NCBI RefSeq assembly: GCF_900090235.1
Contig: NZ_LT607750.1
Location: forward strand, 2,926,501 to 2,990,500
Source: Micromonospora echinaurantiaca
GTDB lineage: Bacteria; Actinomycetota; Actinomycetes; Mycobacteriales; Micromonosporaceae
DNA: 64,000 nt
Direction of reading: 5' to 3'
The position numbers and the translations under genes were made by a program. A model generated the notes under the pieces. That model did not search any database, had not been told where the DNA came from, and saw only the letters and a list, made by a program, of their open reading frames with translations. Shown in pieces: positions 60,553 through 64,000 of the stretch (position 1 is its first letter; each line of letters opens with the position of its first letter).

Positions 60553-61533
60553 TCAACCGACCCGCGGCGTCGCCAGCGGCCGCGCCGCCCGCTGCTTCGC
60601 CTGCTGCTGCATGCTGGTGCCCTGCGGGCTGCCGTCAGATCGGACGATCTCGCCCGTCTCGATCACCTGCTTGAACCGCCGGAGGTCGTCGCAGACCTGC
60701 TGCTGCGGGTTCTCGCCGAAAGCCTTGGCGACCATCGCGCCCAACCTGCGGCCGGGCGCCGAAAACTCCAGCTCCACCCGCACCTCGGTGCCGCGTCCCC
60801 CGGTTGCTGGCTGGAAGCGCACCGAGCCGGAGTTCGGTACCTTCGAGCCCTCGACCGAACGCCACATGATCAACTCGTTGGGGCGGTCGGCAACCACCTC
60901 GGCCTCCCACTCGACACTCCTGCCCGCCGGCGCCTTGGCCGTCCAGCACGACCGCCGGTCGCTGATCGTCCGCACCGACTGCAGGTGGTACATGAAACGC
61001 GGCAGATTCTCGAAGTCGTGCCAGAACCGGTATGCCTGCTCGACGCTGCGGTTGACCGTCACCGAGGCGTGTACCCGGTTGCCGGCGTTCATCGGTCGGG
61101 CCCGAGTGGTACGAAGCGCCGTATAGAGGTCGACGGCGGTGATGCCGGCGACCGCTCCGGTCGCGTACATCAGGCGCCGCTGGCGTTCGCCACAGCGGTT
61201 CCGCATCGCCTGACCACACGCGGCCAGGTCCATGATGTCGCCGGCGACCCGCGTCCACGCCCCCCACCCGGCCCGGCGCGGTATCAGCAGCGCCGCAGCG
61301 TGGCCGAACTCGCGCATACCGGCGATCTGCAGCACGGTCTGCGCGGTCCGAGAGTCGTCGATGCCGCAGAGTCGGCTGACCCGTTGTCGTGCCCCGACAG
61401 AGGCCGCGCCCAGGCCAAGACTGAACCAGCCCAGCAACCTCGCCATCCCTTGCGATCGACGGTCCGGAGTCTCTCGTTCGATGCCGAGAGCGTCCGTCAC
61501 CGACCGGAGACCCATTGTGCTTTTCCGACCCAT
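60553..61533 (-). CDS. SRPBCC-family (polyketide cyclase/dehydrase-like) protein
   Basis: 326 aa. Residues about 25-145 form a helical region with LLGWFSLGLGAASV and TGAVAGITAVDLYTAL that may associate with the membrane. Residues about 150-300 are a START/SRPBCC domain: HASVTVNRSVEQAYRFWHDF, ENLPRFMYHLQSVR, EVVADRPNELIMWRSVEG, and a long final helix. The Gln/Arg-rich tail is variable. The ligand is unknown; such proteins bind lipids or hydrophobic molecules. Divergent from an SDR gene with 174 bases between starts. Confidence 0.82.
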   Translation of the reverse strand: MGRKSTMGLRSVTDALGIERETPDRRSQGMARLLGWFSLGLGAASVGARQRVSRLCGIDDSRTAQTVLQIAGMREFGHAAALLIPRRAGWGAWTRVAGDIMDLAACGQAMRNRCGERQRRLMYATGAVAGITAVDLYTALRTTRARPMNAGNRVHASVTVNRSVEQAYRFWHDFENLPRFMYHLQSVRTISDRRSCWTAKAPAGRSVEWEAEVVADRPNELIMWRSVEGSKVPNSGSVRFQPATGGRGTEVRVELEFSAPGRRLGAMVAKAFGENPQQQVCDDLRRFKQVIETGEIVRSDGSPQGTSMQQQAKQRAARPLATPRVG

Positions 61534-61707
61534 CTGTCCTCACTTCAATCCGGCGGCGGTCGCCCTACCTGCCGACGCGGGGCTTCCCAAAATCGCAGCG
61601 TTCACGCACGCGGGACGCAACAGCCGCATTCGGAGCAGCAGCCCGGGGTGTGGAGCCGGCCCGAGCGGGAAGTCACATCCGCTCTCGTGCGACGCGATTG
61701 GGGGGAC

Positions 61708-62403
61708 ATGGTTGCCAGAAACCTGGTGGTGATCGGTGGCACCAGCGGTCTCGGGCTGGCGGCGGCCCGTCTGCTCGTGCACGAGCACCGGGTCACCGTC
61801 TTCAGCGACCGGCCGGACGAGGTTGTCGCGGTGACCAATGACCTCGGTTGTGCCGGCGCCGTCTGCGATGTCTCCTCCTACGAGCAGGTGCGGGACGGAT
61901 TCGCAAGCGTGGTCGACATGTACGGCACCATCGACGGAGTGGCCACCTGCGCCTCGGTGTGGGCGGGCGGCGACCTGGAGAGCCTCAGCCCGCAGCGCAT
62001 CCGGCGGGCGGTGGAGGTCAACGCGCTCGGCACGACGTACGTACTCAAGGAGGCGCTGCACCACCTGCGCCGGCAGGGCTACGGCAACGTGGTGTACACC
62101 GGCGCGATGGCGGTGACCCGGCCCCGACCCGGCATCCCGGTCTACAGCGCCACGAAGAGCTACGGCACCAGCCTGGTCGAGTCGCTGGCCGAGGCGCAGC
62201 ACAGCAACCGAATCAAGGTGATGCAGCTGCATCCCGGGCCGATGCCCACCCAGCTCCAGGAGCGGGTCGGAGACGAGTTCCTGGACCAGATCTACGCGCG
62301 GCCGGAGGAGGTAGCCGGGGAGGTCGTTCGGCTGCTCCTGCTCGCCCCCGATGACCTCTACGTCTCCGGTGAGCGCGTGCTGCGCGCGGACGGGCGGTGG
62401 TGA
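61708..62403 (+). CDS. Short-chain dehydrogenase/reductase-like protein with atypical active site
   Basis: 231 aa from ATG 61708. Cofactor motif GGTSGLGLAAA (about 10-20; TGxxxGxG in the family), VCDVSSYEQVRDGF, and the catalytic Tyr-Lys pair in YSATKSYG (about 150-157). The Ser normally 13 residues before the Tyr is Ala here (YTGAMAVTRPRPG), so the triad is incomplete. LHPGPMPTQL matches the PG motif. Either a weak reductase or a binding protein. Its stop overlaps the start of the MFS gene (GTGA), indicating co-translation. Confidence 0.8.
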   Translation: MVARNLVVIGGTSGLGLAAARLLVHEHRVTVFSDRPDEVVAVTNDLGCAGAVCDVSSYEQVRDGFASVVDMYGTIDGVATCASVWAGGDLESLSPQRIRRAVEVNALGTTYVLKEALHHLRRQGYGNVVYTGAMAVTRPRPGIPVYSATKSYGTSLVESLAEAQHSNRIKVMQLHPGPMPTQLQERVGDEFLDQIYARPEEVAGEVVRLLLLAPDDLYVSGERVLRADGRW

Positions 62404-64000
62404 CGCCCGGAGGCATCCCCGCCGAGGCTCCCGTCACGGCGTGGTCACCGCTGCGGACGGCGGTCTACCGCAACCTCTGGCTCGCCCTGCTCGCCGCCAA
62501 CATCGGCACCTGGATGCAGACCGTCGGCGCGCAGTGGCTGCTGATCCACGAACCGAACGCCTCGACGCTGGTCGCCCTAGTCCAGACAGCCAGCCTGCTG
62601 CCGATGCTGCTGCTGGCGTTACCGGCCGGCGCGCTCGCGGACGCCCTGGACCGGCGGCACCTGCTGATCTCGGTACAGCTGTTCCTGGTCGCGGTGGCCG
62701 GGGCGCTGACCGTGCTCACCGCGACCGGCCGGATGCCGCCGGCACTGCTGCTCACCCTCACCTTCGCGTTCGGCGCGGGGCAGGCGCTCACCCTGCCCGC
62801 CTGGGCGGCGGTGATCCCCCAGCTGGTGCCACGCGAACAGTTGCGGTCTGCTTCCGCGCTCGGCTCGATCAGCGTCAACGTGGCCCGGGCTGTCGGCCCG
62901 GCCGCGGCCGGTGTGTTGATCGCCAAAGTGGGGGTGGCTCCGGTCTTCGCCCTCAACGCCGTGGCGTTTCTGGTCTTCGCGCTAGCGCTGGTCCGCTGGC
63001 GACCCGCCAACGCCCGGGCCGTCGAGGTGCCGGAGCCGTTCACCGCCGCGCTGCGCGCCGGCGGTCGCTACGTGCGGCACTCACCGATCGTCCGCCGGCT
63101 GCTCCGACGCGCGCTGGTCTTCGTGATTCCGGCCAGCGCGCTCTGGGCGCTGCTGCCGCTGGTGGCCAACCGGCGGCTCGGCATGAACGCCAGCGGGTAC
63201 GGCCTACTGTTGGGCGCCCTCGGAGTGGGCGCCATCCTGGGCGGCCTGCTCCTGCCGTGGGTCCGGACCCGGATGTCGCCCAACCAGTTCCTGCTGGTGG
63301 CCGGGGCGCTCTACGGCGGGTCGCTGATCGCGGTGGCGTCGGTCCAGGTCGTGCCGGTGGCGCTGGTCGCCCTGCTGCCGGCCGGGGTGGCCTGGGTGAC
63401 CGTACTCGCCAGCATCAACGCCGAGATCCAGCTCTTCCTGCCGGGCTGGGTACGCGCCCGCGGACTAGCCGTCTACCAGGTGGTCCAGGGCGGCGGGCAG
63501 GCCGTCGGCGCGTTCGTCTGGGGCGTGGTCGCCGACACCGTCGGACTGGTCGCCGCGTTGCTCGCGGCGGGCGCGTTGATGCTTGTCGGTGGCGTGACGA
63601 GCCAGATCTGGCCGCTGCCCGAGCTGCGCGAGGTGACGAAGGACCCGACGGTCTACCTGCCCCCACTGCGGGAACTCGCCCTCGAACCGGACCCCCGGGT
63701 GGGCCCGGTGCTGGTGCTGGTGGCCTATATCGTGCGGCCGGAGCGGGAGCAGGATTTCATAAAGGCCATGGATCTTGTACGCGGCTCGCGGCAGCGCACC
63801 GGGGCGATGCGCTGGGGGCTTTTCCGGGAGGGCGAGTGCCGGGACCGCCTGGTCGAGGTCTACCTGGTGCCGTCCTGGGACGAGCACCTGCGCCAGCACG
63901 GCGGTCGGCTGACGGGAGCCGACCAGGAGGCGGAGGAACGGGCGAAAGAACTCGCCGACGGCGAACCGGAGGTGCGACACCTGCTGCCGGCCGGGCCTAT
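62400..64000 (+). CDS. MFS transporter (MFS_3/enterobactin-exporter-like) with C-terminal soluble domain, truncated by window end
   Basis: Starts at GTG 62400, overlapping the SDR stop, and stays open for 533 codons to the end of the window. About 12 membrane helices from NLWLALLAANIGTWMQTVG onwards; the 2-3 loop LPAGALADALDRRHLL carries the MFS signature (GxLaDrxdRR). Central cytoplasmic loop RWRPANARAVEVPEPF. After helix 12 a soluble tail (about 430 onwards: VGPVLVLVAYIVRPERE, FIKAMDLVRGSRQRTGAMRWGLF, VEVYLVPSWDEHLRQHG) resembles an ABM-like monooxygenase/dimeric alpha-beta barrel, a combination known in this MFS_3 branch. Substrate unknown. Confidence 0.85.
   Translation, partial: MTPGGIPAEAPVTAWSPLRTAVYRNLWLALLAANIGTWMQTVGAQWLLIHEPNASTLVALVQTASLLPMLLLALPAGALADALDRRHLLISVQLFLVAVAGALTVLTATGRMPPALLLTLTFAFGAGQALTLPAWAAVIPQLVPREQLRSASALGSISVNVARAVGPAAAGVLIAKVGVAPVFALNAVAFLVFALALVRWRPANARAVEVPEPFTAALRAGGRYVRHSPIVRRLLRRALVFVIPASALWALLPLVANRRLGMNASGYGLLLGALGVGAILGGLLLPWVRTRMSPNQFLLVAGALYGGSLIAVASVQVVPVALVALLPAGVAWVTVLASINAEIQLFLPGWVRARGLAVYQVVQGGGQAVGAFVWGVVADTVGLVAALLAAGALMLVGGVTSQIWPLPELREVTKDPTVYLPPLRELALEPDPRVGPVLVLVAYIVRPEREQDFIKAMDLVRGSRQRTGAMRWGLFREGECRDRLVEVYLVPSWDEHLRQHGGRLTGADQEAEERAKELADGEPEVRHLLPAGP

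Noticed and set aside
1..64000. CRISPR arrays, tRNA/rRNA genes, prophage genes or intact insertion sequences
   Set aside because: Reading both strands showed no direct-repeat/spacer pattern, no tRNA-like cloverleaf in the gaps and only one transposase fragment.

Overview
The window is about 72% G+C, has strongly G/C-biased third codon positions, frequent GTG starts and many ATGA/GTGA stop-start overlaps. Together with a DtxR/IdeR-like iron box, leaderless-looking promoters, a streptogrisin-type protease and an ECF41-type sigma factor, this points to a soil actinobacterium, most likely Micromonosporaceae-like (inference from style, not a database match). No tRNA, rRNA, CRISPR array, phage module or intact insertion sequence was seen.

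Layout. 1-0.46 kb: tail of an MFS transporter. 0.6-2.6 kb: secreted lipase-like protein. 2.8-14.7 kb: a catabolic locus. A leftward run encodes a nitrate/sulfonate/aromatic-type ABC importer (SBP, permease, ATPase), FAD monooxygenase, acyl-CoA ligase, a B12-type acyl-CoA mutase large subunit, a TauE-like permease, a thiolase and an enol-lactonase-like hydrolase. Divergent from it are an IclR regulator and a quinone oxidoreductase. 14.9-20.9 kb: LysR regulator facing a five-gene leftward operon (polar amino acid ABC transporter, D-aminoacylase, beta-lactamase-fold hydrolase). 21.1-22.9 kb: VOC protein and epoxide hydrolase. 22.9-29.2 kb: tripartite tricarboxylate transporter TctCBA, a TctDE-type two-component system and a TAXI receptor. 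29.3-32.0 kb: secreted family-10-like glycosidase and a nucleophile-less alpha/beta hydrolase.

32.1-42.3 kb: a complete-looking sialic acid (N-acetylneuraminate) operon. It holds SBP, permease, a fused permease-ATPase, ATPase, NanA, NanK, NanE and a CE7 esterase, with a divergent GntR/FadR regulator. 42.6-46.0 kb: ECF sigma factor, a small membrane protein and a secreted CHAP amidase with five FG-GAP/VCBS-like repeats. 46.5-50.2 kb: TetR/FAD-monooxygenase and methyltransferase/AraC divergent pairs. 50.2-59.1 kb mixes intact genes (streptogrisin-type protease, FUSC protein, lipoprotein, ZIP-like protein, cytochrome bd) with decayed ones: ArsR, LysR, ADP-ribosyltransferase toxin, IS701-type transposase, MOSC and mechanosensitive-channel remnants. 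59.3-64 kb: zinc alcohol dehydrogenase, SRPBCC protein, SDR and an MFS exporter running off the end.

Most interesting is the 2.8-14.7 kb locus: its mutase lacks a B12-binding domain or partner, and substrate-pocket positions differ from methylmalonyl-CoA mutase, suggesting an undescribed carbon-skeleton rearrangement in a dedicated uptake-activation-mutase-thiolase pathway.
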